64,000 bases of DNA from Rhizobiales bacterium GAS188 (GCA_900104855.1 FNSS01000001.1:4154001-4218000); one strand, 5' to 3'. Numbered from the stretch's first letter, positions 26,149 to 36,641 are shown. Notes: generated by a model from the letters alone, not told the origin. Program-made: numbers and translations.

Positions 26149-27270
26149 TCAATCCGGCGCCGAAGCTCTGTCGGGCGCCTTTGGGCACGGAGCCGTCGGA
26201 TCCGTGTCGTCCTGCACCCAAGCCACCACGAGCGCCCATGCGACAGAGAGGACGATTGGCCCGAGGAACAGGCCGCTGATTCCGTAAGCTATGGTGCCGC
26301 CGAGGACGCCGATGAGGATCACGGGCATCGGCGTCGCGAGGCCCCGCGCCATGAGAAGGGGCTTGAGCACATTGTCCAGTAGGCTGACCGGAATCATATA
26401 GGCTGTGAATATGAGAGCTTTCGTCGTCTCCATGGCGGTCCAGCTCCAGACGACGATCGGTATCAAGAGGATCGCGGGACCGATCTGAATGATCCCCAGG
26501 ATCAGGGCGAGGAAGCTCAAGAAGCCGGCGCCGTGAACGCCCGCGACCAGGAAGCCAAATCCCGCAAGGAGCGCTTGCACGAGCGCGACTCCGACCACAC
26601 CGCGTGACACGTTGCGTATCGTGCTGCCGGCCAGCTTCAGCATTTCCTCGCTGCGATCGCCGGAGACTCGACGCAAGACCGACCGGAGGGCCTCTGCCAG
26701 ACGCGGTCCGGGGCCATAGAGGAAGCCGGCAATGATAATGGAGGCGACGAATTCGAGAAGGCCGTATAGCACGGTGCCGGCGAGGTCGAGGAGCATGCCT
26801 CCGAGCGGCTTGAGCCTCGGCGCAACTTCAAGGAGGATAGCCTTGGTATCGGTGGCGGCAAGGTCCCATAGCCGATAGGCCTGCTCGCCGATCAGCGGCC
26901 AGCCCTTCACTGCTTCGGGAGGCGGGGGGATCGACAACAGGCTGGCGTCGAAATCCTTGACCAGGAACTCGGCGCCGCCGATGAGGGCGAGCCCGAGCCA
27001 GGTCACCGGGCCGATGACGACCATCAGGCACAGCAACGTGACGAGCGCCGCCGCTAGCCGGCGGCTGCCCAGGTACCGGGCCAGCCGCTCGAACATCGGA
27101 TAGAGAGCGACGGTGAGTATGGCGCTCCAAAGCGCAATGGTCAGGAAGGGGCCGATCACCTTGAGCGACCAGTAAGCGATCAAGCCGATGAGGCCGAACC
27201 GGATGATCGCGTCGACGGTCGAAGAATCTAGGGAACGCGAAGTGGTACCCTTGTGGTTTTCCGCCGCCAT
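26149..27270 (-). CDS. AI-2E family transporter (membrane exporter)
   Basis: A 373-residue membrane protein of the AI-2E/PerM family with about eight helices: early pair (IRFGLIGLIAYWSLKVIGPF, FLTIALWSAILTVALYP), a soluble loop (about 110-170), and the C-terminal set including GFLSFLALILGIIQIGPAI and PMPVILIGVLGGTIAYGISG, which are family marks. Members export autoinducer-2 or small ions such as Na+; the substrate here is unknown. Transcribed alone, divergent from the DUF4239 gene across a 229-base gap. Confidence 0.9.
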   Translation of the reverse strand: MAAENHKGTTSRSLDSSTVDAIIRFGLIGLIAYWSLKVIGPFLTIALWSAILTVALYPMFERLARYLGSRRLAAALVTLLCLMVVIGPVTWLGLALIGGAEFLVKDFDASLLSIPPPPEAVKGWPLIGEQAYRLWDLAATDTKAILLEVAPRLKPLGGMLLDLAGTVLYGLLEFVASIIIAGFLYGPGPRLAEALRSVLRRVSGDRSEEMLKLAGSTIRNVSRGVVGVALVQALLAGFGFLVAGVHGAGFLSFLALILGIIQIGPAILLIPIVVWSWTAMETTKALIFTAYMIPVSLLDNVLKPLLMARGLATPMPVILIGVLGGTIAYGISGLFLGPIVLSVAWALVVAWVQDDTDPTAPCPKAPDRASAPD

Positions 27271-27499
27271 TTGATTTCTCGCTCAAGGCTTCTGCTATGC
27301 AAGCATCGTGACGGCTCCTGCGAAGAAAATGATGAGCTTGAGAGGGGCGGTGGTCAATTCGGCTTGTCTAGGGGCCCGACCCGAACGGCAGCTTTGGGTC
27401 GGCCTTGGCGCCAAGCCCGGTCATGCACTAGCATTCAATCTGGACCGCCCGATTGGGGCCGATCACGAACGTCCTGTCGGATCGCAAGAGAGTTAGATC

Positions 27500-28264
27500 A
27501 TGGGGCCGTCAGGCGTATCCTTGGCCGCGTTGACATGTATTTTTGCCGGAGCGCTTTTCGGCATGTTTCTCAGCGTCAGGCTGCCCAAATCTCATCTGAG
27601 CGCAGATACAAAGGATGTCGTGCGGTTGGGCGTGGGCCTGATCGGAACGCTGGCTGCTCTCGTCATCGGCCTGATGATTGCTTCGGCAAAGAGTTCCTAT
27701 GACACCCAGAGCGGCCATATCAGCAAAATGAGCGCGGACATCGTCCTGCTCGATCGCCTTTTGGCCGAGTACGGGTCTGAAACTGCAGAAGCCCGCGATA
27801 TGCTTCGTCGCAGCATCGATCCGCTGATCCATCAAATCTGGGGAGAAAGCGATTCTGGGTCTCTAAGCGCTGGACCATTCGCACCGAAGGGAACGGCCCA
27901 ATCGGCGTTTCAGAAGACACAAGAACTCGCTCCAAAGAGCGAAGAGCAACGCTCCTTGCAGGCTCGAGCGATCGCGATCGAGACCGACTTGGCTCAAACA
28001 CGCTTTCTGGTGTCGGCACGGGCAGGCAACCCAATTCCCACACCCTTTATCGTCATTCTCGTCTTTTGGCTCGCCATGATCTTTGCGAGCTTCAGTCTCT
28101 TTGCTCCACCCAACGCGACGATCACCATTATTCTGTTTTTCCTCGCCGTGTCGGCCTCTGGCGCTATATTTCTGATCCTGGATCTCAGTCAGCCATTTTC
28201 AGGATTGATGACGATCTCCAGCGAGCCCCTGCGGAACTCGCTTGCTCCTCCCGGGCCGCGCTAG
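27500..28264 (+). CDS. DUF4239 family membrane protein
   Basis: A 254-residue protein of the DUF4239 family. Two N-terminal helices (LAALTCIFAGALFGMFLSV; LGVGLIGTLAALVIGLMIA), a soluble middle with AKSSYDTQSGHISKMSADI (about 62-80), and two C-terminal helices (FIVILVFWLAMIFASFSLF; TIILFFLAVSASGAIFLIL), ending in FSGLMTISSEPLRNSL, a family mark. Function unknown. A broken paralogue lies at 30310-30823, beyond an IS630 element. Confidence 0.88.
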   Translation: MGPSGVSLAALTCIFAGALFGMFLSVRLPKSHLSADTKDVVRLGVGLIGTLAALVIGLMIASAKSSYDTQSGHISKMSADIVLLDRLLAEYGSETAEARDMLRRSIDPLIHQIWGESDSGSLSAGPFAPKGTAQSAFQKTQELAPKSEEQRSLQARAIAIETDLAQTRFLVSARAGNPIPTPFIVILVFWLAMIFASFSLFAPPNATITIILFFLAVSASGAIFLILDLSQPFSGLMTISSEPLRNSLAPPGPR

Positions 28265-28333
28265 ATGGCGGTTTCATGTGAACCTTCGCCAGACTCCGCC
28301 GCAACCGTTCCATGACGCGGACTCCGAGTGCTA

Positions 28334-29511
28334 GTTCAGCGTTTCCTGGATTTGACTCATATCAGGCTGCCTTGTCGAGCTTGTAGGACCAAGTGTGGGC
28401 GACAGGATTTTGGTTGAAGTGATCCATGGCAGCCATAATGCGGTGCTTGAGTTCCTGTTTGGATGCGACGCGGATGTGGCGCAGGACCGAGCGGGCAAGC
28501 TTGGAGAAGAAGCCCTCGACCAAGTTCAGCCAGGAGCCGTGCTTGGGCGTGAAGGTGAACTCGAAGCGGGCCGCCGGCCGGGTGGCGAGCCACGCTTTCG
28601 TCTCCTTGGAGATGTGGGCGGAATGATTGTCGAGGATCAAACGGATCGCCGTATGGGTCGGATAGGCGGGATCGACGAGCTTCAGAAACTCGATGAACTC
28701 GCGGCTACGGTGGCGGTCCTTGACCAGGGCATGAACTTTGCCGGTGATGAGATCGATGCCGGCCAGCAAGCTGACCGTGCCGTGGCGCTTGTATTCATGA
28801 TCGCGGGCGAAAGTCGGGTGCACGCCAGGCTCGGGGGGCAAATCCGGGGCCGTCGTTGCGATCGCTTGAATGCCCGGCTTCTCGTCGTAGGAGAGGCCGC
28901 GAACTCGGGGTCCCGGCGTTCCAAGTAGTAGCGCACCTTGTGCGGCTTCACCTCCTGTGCGTCGAGGATCTTACAGACAGTGCCCTGAGCCAGCCCGCTC
29001 AGGCACGAATGGCCCTGTGCCGGTCCATGCTCGCGGGCAAGATGGGCCAAAAGCCGCGTCGTCCAAACCTCATGCGGATAGCCCAGTTCCTTCGCCTTCC
29101 GGCAAGCCAGCGCCACTAACCACGTCTTGGCCTCGACGGTGATCGTGGGCTCCTTGCCGGGGCGGGGACGGTCATCAAGCGCCGCCATCGCACCATCGGC
29201 CTTGGCTCGCTCGATGTAGCGCTGGACCTTTTGATGATGCAGTCCCAAGGCTTGACCCACCGCATAGAAAGATGGGTCTTTAAGGTAGGCCAGCAGCACC
29301 CGCGCCCGCTCAACCCGGCCCGCAGGTTCAGTCCGCGAGCGCGCCATTGACTCCAGCTCCGCCAACTCCGCCTTTCCGATCGACAACTTGATCACTCGCC
29401 GCAATGCCGTCATGACCTTCGCCTCGTTCAACGAATTAAAACGACAGGCTACAAGGCTTCGCTGGCCAGATGAACCCCACTCATAGGACCAGTTTCATGG
29501 AATCGATGAAC
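28334..29511 (-). mobile_element. IS630-type insertion sequence with a broken transposase
   Basis: Imperfect terminal repeats (GTTCAGCGTTTCC at the left, GTTCATCGATTCC at the right on the complement) flanked by TA at 28332-28333 and 29512-29513. The transposase is disabled, so this copy needs help to move. Confidence 0.8.
28362..29431 (-). pseudogene. IS630-family transposase, deleted and frameshifted
   Basis: The 5' part (from 29431) carries the helix-turn-helix (DPSFYAVGQALGLHHQKVQR) and reads into YYLERRDPEFAAS; near 28880 it changes frame. The 3' part reads SYDEKPGIQAIATTAPDLPP, then ILDNHSAHISKET (second catalytic Asp) and HGSWLNLVEGFFSKL (catalytic Glu). Between EF and SYDEKP about 25 residues usual in the family are missing, so there is a deletion as well as a shift. 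Confidence 0.88.
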
Positions 29512-29754
29512 TAGGCCAGCGCCGTCGCTGCCTTCTGCCTTCGTGCGGCTGGCCATGATCCGTCTCATGCTCAGCCCAGGCCAGCAGGCAAAAGGCCTTG
29601 ATTACTCGTGTGATATCGAACGACTGCTTTGGGTCGATTCCGGTCGTTCGACGGGCGTCGAGCCCCCATCCGGCGCCTTGTCGATCGGCGCCGTCCAGCC
29701 AGTGGCCGCGCTCCTGCTTCGTGATAGCATGACTGCCCGCCCTGGAGGTGACAC

Positions 29755-30075
29755 GTGATCAGGCTCGCCGCGATCCTCGCTCTCGTATTGGCTCAGACCA
29801 CCCTGGCCGTAGCGGCCGGGGTGCCCCGGTTCGACATCAAGGCTACCTGCCGCCAGGCGCAGCCTCTCTCAGGCTCTGGCGACAAGAACGTGTATCAAGG
29901 CTGCGTGGACAGCGAGGTCGAGGCTCGAAAGCAACTCGCCAAGCTATGGCGGAGCTTCAAGGACAGTTCGCGAAGGAGTTGCGTGAGCGAAACCCAAATC
30001 GGCGGCGTACCGAGCTATGTGGACCTGCTCTCCTGCCTTCAACTCGACAAGGAAGCCGGGTCGCTGCCCCAGTGA
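29755..30075 (+). CDS. small secreted protein, hypothetical
   Basis: A 106-residue protein with a clear signal peptide (MIRLAAILALVLAQTTLAVA then AG) and a mature part with four Cys (in ATCRQAQ, QGCVDSE, RSCVSE, SCLQL), which could form two disulfides. I do not recognise the family; the PSYVDLLSCLQL end looks conserved-type. GTG start, preceded by GGAGGTGAC at good distance. Lies between an IS630 element and the DUF4239 relic. Confidence 0.7.
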   Translation: MIRLAAILALVLAQTTLAVAAGVPRFDIKATCRQAQPLSGSGDKNVYQGCVDSEVEARKQLAKLWRSFKDSSRRSCVSETQIGGVPSYVDLLSCLQLDKEAGSLPQ

Positions 30076-30309
30076 AGAGCGGGTCAGTCGGTCCATCTTG
30101 GTGACGATCGTGTTGAGGGGCCGCGTCAAGCTCGCCGTCGAGTAGACGACGGCGCCGAGCAGGCGACCTGGCGCTGGATGCCGGGGGCGCGGCTCCAAGC
30201 CCCTTGTCTGCCTTCGCCGCATCTATGGGGCGAGTCTGCCTGGCGCCCGGATTGATTCGGCTACCTCACACACCTATGGTTCAAGCTTGCTACGCAATGA
30301 AGAGTTGCG

Positions 30310-30823
30310 ATGAATGTAAGCTCTTACGGTCTCCTTGCATTCGCAGTCATATTCGGCGGGGGAATGTTGGGTTTGCTCCTGGGCAAAGTTCTGCATGATC
30401 GGTATCGCGACGATACCACCCAGAGGATCGTGCAAACCACCACGACTATGATCTCCCTGCTTGCGGCACTGGTGCTAGGCCTGTTGATTGCAGACGCAAA
30501 ATAGGTTCGATACAAGCAATAAACAGATTGAAAATGTCGCCGCCGACTTAATGTCGCTCAATCGTGATCTGATCAAATACGGTCCGGAGGCGAAGAGTAC
30601 AATTTCTTTGCTTCGGGAATACATCGCCGCACGAATTGTTGAAACCTGGCCTCAGGAAATCAGGCACGAGCCAGGACTCCCCGATCCGCCAGCCTGGCAA
30701 CTGCTTGAGAATGTCCAACAGAAACTGCTCAGCCTGGCCCCTATGGACCACCCGTTTGAGGAAACGATCGTCGTCTCAGCACAACCGATGCAGGAAGCCT
30801 TGGGCAGGATAAGCGCCCCGTGA
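30310..30823 (+). pseudogene. DUF4239 paralogue, frameshifted and deleted
   Basis: The first frame (30310-30504) gives the two N-terminal helices and LLGLLIADAK then a stop; one A missing from an A-run near 30500 explains it, as the next frame goes on with NRFDTSNKQIENVAADL, matching the intact paralogue. After KLLSLAPM the text jumps to DHPFEETIVVSAQPMQEALG, the family C-terminus, so the segment with the second helix pair (about 90 residues) is gone. Confidence 0.85.
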
Positions 30824-30942
30824 GGCCACCGCTTCGTTGGTGCGAGGTTCACCCCTCTGGGAGATCGGTGTTCGTCATGGGCTTTCATCCTCCGAAAGTC
30901 CGGCCATGCCGGCAAATTGCTCAATGCCGTTTGACAGCGGAG

Positions 30943-31110
30943 ATGCCACTCTATGACTGGTTCATGCCGCTCCTGCATCTCGATGCCCGCTCGGATCTCG
31001 TGCAATGCATCAAGCTCTGCGAGCACATCGCCGGGATCGAAGGCCTGATGCGCGACGCCATGGCGAAGCGGCCGAAGCTGCCCGAGGTCGGGTTGAGCCG
31101 CGCCGCTTGA
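30943..31110 (+). pseudogene. duplicated 3' tail of the DapA-family gene
   Basis: Reads MPLYDWFMPLLHLDARSDLV to the end KLPEVGLSRAA and stop, matching 11417-11644 almost base for base, but lacking 60 bases (20 codons) between HIAG and IEGL. Homology continues past the stop into the repeat element. It has no 5' gene part, so it is a relic. Confidence 0.92.
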
Positions 31111-31120
31111 GCGGGCGCGT

Positions 31121-31264
31121 AACCTTCTCCCGCCCTTTCGCGGGAGAAGGTGCCCGAACGCAGTGAGGGCGGATGAGGGACGCCGGTGAAGCGCTCAACC
31201 GTCCCTCATCCGCCTCGGCTCCGCCTCGGCACCTTCTCCCGCCTCAAGTGGCGGGAGAAGGAAG
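31121..31264. repeat. dispersed two-hairpin intergenic repeat, copy B
   Basis: Outer stem CCTTCTCCCG/CGGGAGAAGG at both ends, inner core CGGATGAGGGACGCCGGTG and mirror CGTCCCTCATCCGCC. Same family and same position (after a DapA-family stop) as copy A. The remaining ~95 bases to the next gene show nothing. Confidence 0.8.
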
Positions 31265-31361
31265 ACGCCCGAATTGACACGCTCCATAAAGGTCAATAAC
31301 CTATCCCATAGATTCAACGGCGCGGCGGTGCTCGCGCCGCAATGAGCGTGCGAGCCCCGCG

Positions 31362-32633
31362 ATGACCGATTGGACCTCCCGCTTCGCGGCCCGCGGCCAG
31401 GCGCTGAAGCCGTCGGCGATCCGGGCGACGGCGAAGTTCGCCGAGCAGCCGGGCGCCATTTCCTTCGCCAGCGGCTCGCCGAACCCGTCGCTCTTTCCCT
31501 ATGACGCGATCACACAGGCCATGACGGCGATCATGGCGGACCCGAGGCGGCGCTGCGAGGCGCTGCAATACGGGGCATCGGAGGGCTACCGGCCGCTGCG
31601 CGAATTCATTGAACGCTATCTCCGTGACGCAGGGGCGCAGGTCGCCCTCGACATGATCACCGTCACCAACGGCTCGCAGCAGGCGCTCGAATTCCTCGCA
31701 AAACTGTTCGTCGAGCCGGGCGACCGCATCGTCGTCACCAACCCGACTTATCTCGGCGCGCTGCAGGCATTTGGCTTGTTCGAGCCGGTCTATGCTTGCG
31801 TGCCGACGCACCAGGCGGGCATCGATCTCGAGGCACTCGAGCGCGAATTCTCGCAAGGCGCGAAGTTCATGTATCTGATGCCGGATTTCGGCAATCCGTC
31901 CGGCATCACGCTGTCGCTGGAGGAGCGACTGAAGGTGCTGGAGCTATCGCGCCGGCACAAGGTCCTGATCGTCGAGGATCAGGCCTATGAGCAATTGCGC
32001 TTCGCGCCCAAGGCGCTGCCCAGCATGCTGGCGCTCGACACTTCTCACCCCGCCGGATCGTCCGGCAGATCAACCGTCAATGTGATCCATGCCGGCACCT
32101 TCTCGAAATCGCTGGTGCCGGGATTGCGGGTCGGGTGGGTGGTCGCACCGCCGGCCGTGACGCAAAAGCTCGTCTCGATCAAGCAAGCCTCCGACCTGCA
32201 TGGCGGCCAGCTCAACCAGATGATCGTGCATGATGTCGCGACGGCCATCCTGCGCGACCACACCGAGAGGCTTCGAGGTGCCTATCGCCGCCGTCGCGAC
32301 CTGATGCTGCGGGCCCTGGCGCGCCACATGCCCCAGGAGGTCGCCTGGAACGAGCCGGGCGGCGGCATGTTCGTCTGGCTGAGCTTGCCGGCGCCGCTCG
32401 ATGCGGCCGAGCTGCAGATGCGGGCGATCCGCGACGAGAACGTCGTCTTCGTTCCGGGCGCCCCCTTCTTCGCCGACGGCTCGGGCAAGGCGACGCTGCG
32501 CCTGTCCTTCTCCTCGGTGGCGGAGGATGCGATCGCGCCGGGCATCGAGCGGCTGGCGCGAGCCGTCAGGGCCGCCATGGCGGCCGAAGGCGAAGCTGCG
32601 CCGGTCGCTGCAGCGAGGGCCCGCTCACCCTGA
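31362..32633 (+). CDS. PLP-dependent aminotransferase (class I/II, 2-aminoadipate type)
   Basis: A 423-residue fold type I aminotransferase, similar to the aminoadipate/KAT II group. Seen: LQYGASEGYRPLREFI (about 66-81), TVTNGSQQALEF (about 103-114), PDFGNPSG (about 176-183; substrate-carboxylate loop), VEDQAYEQLRF (about 205), the Schiff-base Lys in HAGTFSKSLVPGLRVGW (about 250) and GGGMFVWLSLP near the C-terminus. With a DapA-family aldolase (whose tail lies just upstream) and an amino-acid binding protein, it suggests an amino-acid catabolic locus later split by the island (inference). Next gene follows after 53 bases. Confidence 0.9.
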   Translation: MTDWTSRFAARGQALKPSAIRATAKFAEQPGAISFASGSPNPSLFPYDAITQAMTAIMADPRRRCEALQYGASEGYRPLREFIERYLRDAGAQVALDMITVTNGSQQALEFLAKLFVEPGDRIVVTNPTYLGALQAFGLFEPVYACVPTHQAGIDLEALEREFSQGAKFMYLMPDFGNPSGITLSLEERLKVLELSRRHKVLIVEDQAYEQLRFAPKALPSMLALDTSHPAGSSGRSTVNVIHAGTFSKSLVPGLRVGWVVAPPAVTQKLVSIKQASDLHGGQLNQMIVHDVATAILRDHTERLRGAYRRRRDLMLRALARHMPQEVAWNEPGGGMFVWLSLPAPLDAAELQMRAIRDENVVFVPGAPFFADGSGKATLRLSFSSVAEDAIAPGIERLARAVRAAMAAEGEAAPVAAARARSP

Positions 32634-32686
32634 GCGCCGATCCGCAAGATCAACGATAACAGACCAACGAGAACGGGAGGATGAGG

Positions 32687-33703
32687 ATGGCGATCAAGCA
32701 TGTCCTGATGGCGACGGGGCTCACGCTCGCGGCGGCCCTGCCGGCCCAGGCGACGACGCTCGAGAGCGTCAAGGCGAGAGGCTTCGTTCAATGCGGTGTG
32801 AGCGTCGGCACGCCCGGCTTCTCGGCGCCCGACAAGAACGGGCAGTGGAGCGGCCTCGACGTCGATCTGTGCCGCGCCGTCGCCGCCGCCGTGCTCGGTG
32901 ACGCCACCAAGGTGAAATACCGGCCATTAGAGGCCATGGAGCGTTTCATCGCGCTGCAATCGGGCGAAGTCGATCTCCTGTCGCGCAACTCCTCCTGGAC
33001 CTACAAGGCCGATGTCTCCTTCGGCCTCAACTTCGTCGGCGTGAATTACTATGACGGCCAGGGATTCCTGGTGCCCAAGGCGCTGCAGGCCAAATCCCCG
33101 AAGGACCTCAACGGGGCGACCATCTGCGTGCGCAGCGGCACGACCACCGAGCTCAACCTCGCCGATTATTTCCGGAGCAACAAGCTCACCTTCACGCCGG
33201 TGGTCTATGGCAATAGCGACCAGTTGCGCTCGGCCTATGAGGCTGGCCGCTGCGACGCCTTGACGGGCGACCGCTCGAACCTCGCCACCCAGCAATTGCT
33301 GCTGGCGAAGCCCGAGGAGCATGCGCTGCTGCCGGATGTGATCTCGAAGGAGCCGCTCGGGCCGCTGGTGCGCAATGGCGACAATCAATGGGGCAATATC
33401 GTGCGCTGGTCACTGAACGCCATGATCCTCGGCGAGGAGCTCGCCATCACCTCGGCGAACGCCGCCGAGTTGCGCAAGAGCTCGACCGATCAGGAGGTCC
33501 GCCGCCTGCTCGGGGTCGAGGGCAATATGGGGGCCATGATGGGCGTGCCGAACGAGTGGGGCTTCAACATCCTGGCGCAGGTCGGCAATTACCAGGAGAG
33601 CTTCGATCGCAATGTCGGGGCGGGGTCGCCGCTGAAACTCGAGCGCGGCGTGAACGCGTTGTGGAGCAAGGGCGGCATCCTGTTCTCGCCGCCGATGCGG
33701 TGA
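32687..33703 (+). CDS. amino-acid ABC transporter substrate-binding protein (AapJ-like)
   Basis: A 338-residue periplasmic binding protein of family 3 (general L-amino acid type). Signal MAIKHVLMATGLTLAAALPA then QA; binding-domain motifs RGFVQCGVSVGTPGFSAPD, GLDVDLCRAVAAAVLGD and AICVRSGTTTELNLADYF-type segment at about 145. ATG at 32687 is preferred to 32681 because GGGAGG then has proper spacing. No permease or ATPase gene is next to it, so it relies on another locus or is a solute receptor. Copy C of the hairpin repeat follows the stop. Confidence 0.9.
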   Translation: MAIKHVLMATGLTLAAALPAQATTLESVKARGFVQCGVSVGTPGFSAPDKNGQWSGLDVDLCRAVAAAVLGDATKVKYRPLEAMERFIALQSGEVDLLSRNSSWTYKADVSFGLNFVGVNYYDGQGFLVPKALQAKSPKDLNGATICVRSGTTTELNLADYFRSNKLTFTPVVYGNSDQLRSAYEAGRCDALTGDRSNLATQQLLLAKPEEHALLPDVISKEPLGPLVRNGDNQWGNIVRWSLNAMILGEELAITSANAAELRKSSTDQEVRRLLGVEGNMGAMMGVPNEWGFNILAQVGNYQESFDRNVGAGSPLKLERGVNALWSKGGILFSPPMR

Positions 33704-33708
33704 GCGCC

Positions 33709-33780
33709 TTCCTTCTCCCGCTCTTGGGCGGGAGAAGGTGCCGAGACGAAGTCGAGGCGGATGAGGGACGCCGGTGAAGC
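33709..33780. repeat. dispersed hairpin intergenic repeat, copy C (half)
   Basis: CCTTCTCCCG...CGGGAGAAGG stem then CGGATGAGGGACGCCGGTG; the mirror half is absent, replaced by block P. Lies 6 bases after a gene stop. Confidence 0.75.
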
Positions 33781-33781
33781 G

Positions 33782-34000
33782 CTTCGTGCGTTGCCGGCTG
33801 GAAGCCGGCGGTCCGAAGGTTGCGCCCGGCTGAACCGTTGTGCCAACGCCCTTTTGGACCGCTGGCTTCCAGCCGGCAGCACAACCCGAATTTGTTACGG
33901 CTCAGCCTTACGGATCGGTCTGGCCTCGGGCGACTACCGGCTGGAGGTGGCGGGCCGTGAAGCGCCGGCGAGTCCATGCGCGGCCGCTCTATGATCCCAC
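33782..34000. repeat. inverted copies of repeat blocks P and Q
   Basis: Block P inverted (about 33782-33836) then block Q inverted (about 33850-34000), each some 85-95% like its counterpart near 19.15-19.36 kb, but in swapped order. Inner stems GCCGGCTGGAAGCCGGC. No gene; the rest up to 34150 shows nothing. Confidence 0.75.
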
Positions 34001-34150
34001 CGGATGCGGATCAGGGGTGACGATTCACCACATCCTTACGCGTAGCGGCAAAGGTGGACTTCTGACAATTGGCCCTCTGAACCACCTCACCCGCCTCGAC
34101 CATAGCTGTGAGCGAACGCTCGCAGTGTGCTGCGAGCTATGGTCTCGGCA

Positions 34151-34181
34151 CCCTCTCCCGCGCGAAGGGCGCGGGAGAGGG
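34151..34181 (-). terminator. hairpin after the formaldehyde dehydrogenase gene
   Basis: CCCTCTCCCGCGC and GCGCGGGAGAGGG form a 13-base-pair stem with a 5-base loop, 8 bases past the minus-strand stop. No T-run. Confidence 0.5.
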
Positions 34182-34188
34182 AAAGCCC

Positions 34189-35301
<1,113 letters not shown>

Positions 35302-35413
35302 CAAGACACCTCTTTGGCCAGGGTTTGCGTGTCGTGAATTCTATCGCGAAATCGGCTCCAGAGACGATCGGAGTCAAGTCTTCTTATTTTCGTGCAGGCG
35401 GCGGCGCGGCTCC

Positions 35414-35438
35414 TCTCCCCGCCACTTTGCGGGGAGAG
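35414..35438. terminator. hairpin between convergent-spaced genes
   Basis: CTCTCCCCGC and GCGGGGAGAG form a 10-base-pair stem 77 bases past the minus-strand AlgJ-like gene. Likely stabilises or ends that transcript; no T-run. Confidence 0.4.
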
Positions 35439-35514
35439 AGCGGGGGGTGAGGGGCCGGGTGATTGGCTTCCGGCGTCTCGCGATCCACGCAACACCATTT
35501 ATTGACAGGCGGCA

Positions 35515-36633
35515 CTACCCGCCGGGCAGGCCTGCGGGCCACGCTTCCGGCTTGCAGGGCAGGGAGCGCTCGGTCGGCGCCAGGATCACCAGGGTCGGCT
35601 GGAAGCGCTCGACATCGCGCCAGTCGACGCTGCAGGACGCGTGGTGCAGCCAGCCGATGCGGGCCGCGTCGCTGCGCATCAGGAAGCCCTTCCAATAACT
35701 CCGCGTAAAGGAATCGCCGAGGATCAGCACTCGCTCTCCCTCGGCCTTCCTTTCATAGGCCCAGCTGTCGAACACGTAGGCGAAGGGGGGTGAGCGCAGA
35801 AGGTCGAGCTTGGTCCAGGCGCTCTCGGTCGCAGGATCCGGCAGATGCGGATAATCGATGTCGGTCAGATAGCCCTGGATGCCCAGGAACCGCGCGAGAT
35901 CGCCGCCTGCGACGACGACACCGGGGCCGACCGCAGTCGAGGGAACGGCCCATTCCGGGTGCCCGGCTTCGGCCATGGTGAGGTTGAAGCCGAGTACCGC
36001 TCCGCGGGTGTTCCAATGCGTGTCGGTGCGCCGATAGAGGGCATTGCCGCCACCGATGGCGCGAAAGGGCGTCCGCAGATCGACGGTCGCGAGACGCCGC
36101 TGCCTCAGCTCGCTCAAGGCGAGATCGTATTCGAGCGGCCCGCGCGGCTTCGACCAGCGCGGCAGGCTCTCGGTCGCGATCGATTGCGCGTTCGGCGGCA
36201 CCGTGATGATCAGCTTCGCGCCGAGCAATTCCAGCCTGCGGCGCATCGCGTCGGCCGTCTCGGCGAAATGCTCGATCTCGCCCACGCGGAAAACAGCTCC
36301 CGCCGATTGTTCGGGCGCGAGCTCGGAATTGTAGAAGAGATGATGGTTGCGGCCGATATAGACCCTCTGGTTGCGCGAGGTGCCGAGCTCATAGTCGATG
36401 ACGCCGGCCAGGAACGGCATCGACGTGGCGTAGTTCATGCCCGCGTTGAAATGCGATTTGATGCCGGAAAGGGACGCGGCCAGCCTTGCGGTCGGCCCGC
36501 CTGTCACGGTCGCAGCCGGCCGCGATGCGAGCAAGGGCTGCGCCAGCGGATCGGGCAGCAATCCGCCGACCAGGACCAGGAGCAGGAGGACCCAGGCCGC
36601 GGCGCCCAGGAAGCGGCGATGGGGTGCGAGCAT
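35515..36633 (-). CDS. AlgJ/AlgX-like SGNH-fold protein for surface acetylation
   Basis: A 372-residue protein with one N-terminal membrane anchor (FLGAAAWVLLLLVLVGGLLP) and an SGNH-hydrolase-like domain of the AlgJ/AlgX/WcaP type. Seen: RVYIGRNHHLFYNSEL (about 95-110), the acid-base pair motif RRTDTHWNTRGA (about 205) and the Ser motif ILGDSFTRSYWKG (about 312). Such proteins move acetyl groups to polysaccharide in the periplasm, supplied by an MBOAT partner, which here lies directly upstream. ATG at 36633 is 8 bases past the MBOAT stop; a longer frame upstream is a shadow of that gene. Confidence 0.82.
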   Translation of the reverse strand: MLAPHRRFLGAAAWVLLLLVLVGGLLPDPLAQPLLASRPAATVTGGPTARLAASLSGIKSHFNAGMNYATSMPFLAGVIDYELGTSRNQRVYIGRNHHLFYNSELAPEQSAGAVFRVGEIEHFAETADAMRRRLELLGAKLIITVPPNAQSIATESLPRWSKPRGPLEYDLALSELRQRRLATVDLRTPFRAIGGGNALYRRTDTHWNTRGAVLGFNLTMAEAGHPEWAVPSTAVGPGVVVAGGDLARFLGIQGYLTDIDYPHLPDPATESAWTKLDLLRSPPFAYVFDSWAYERKAEGERVLILGDSFTRSYWKGFLMRSDAARIGWLHHASCSVDWRDVERFQPTLVILAPTERSLPCKPEAWPAGLPGG

Positions 36634-36641
36634 CGGCACTG

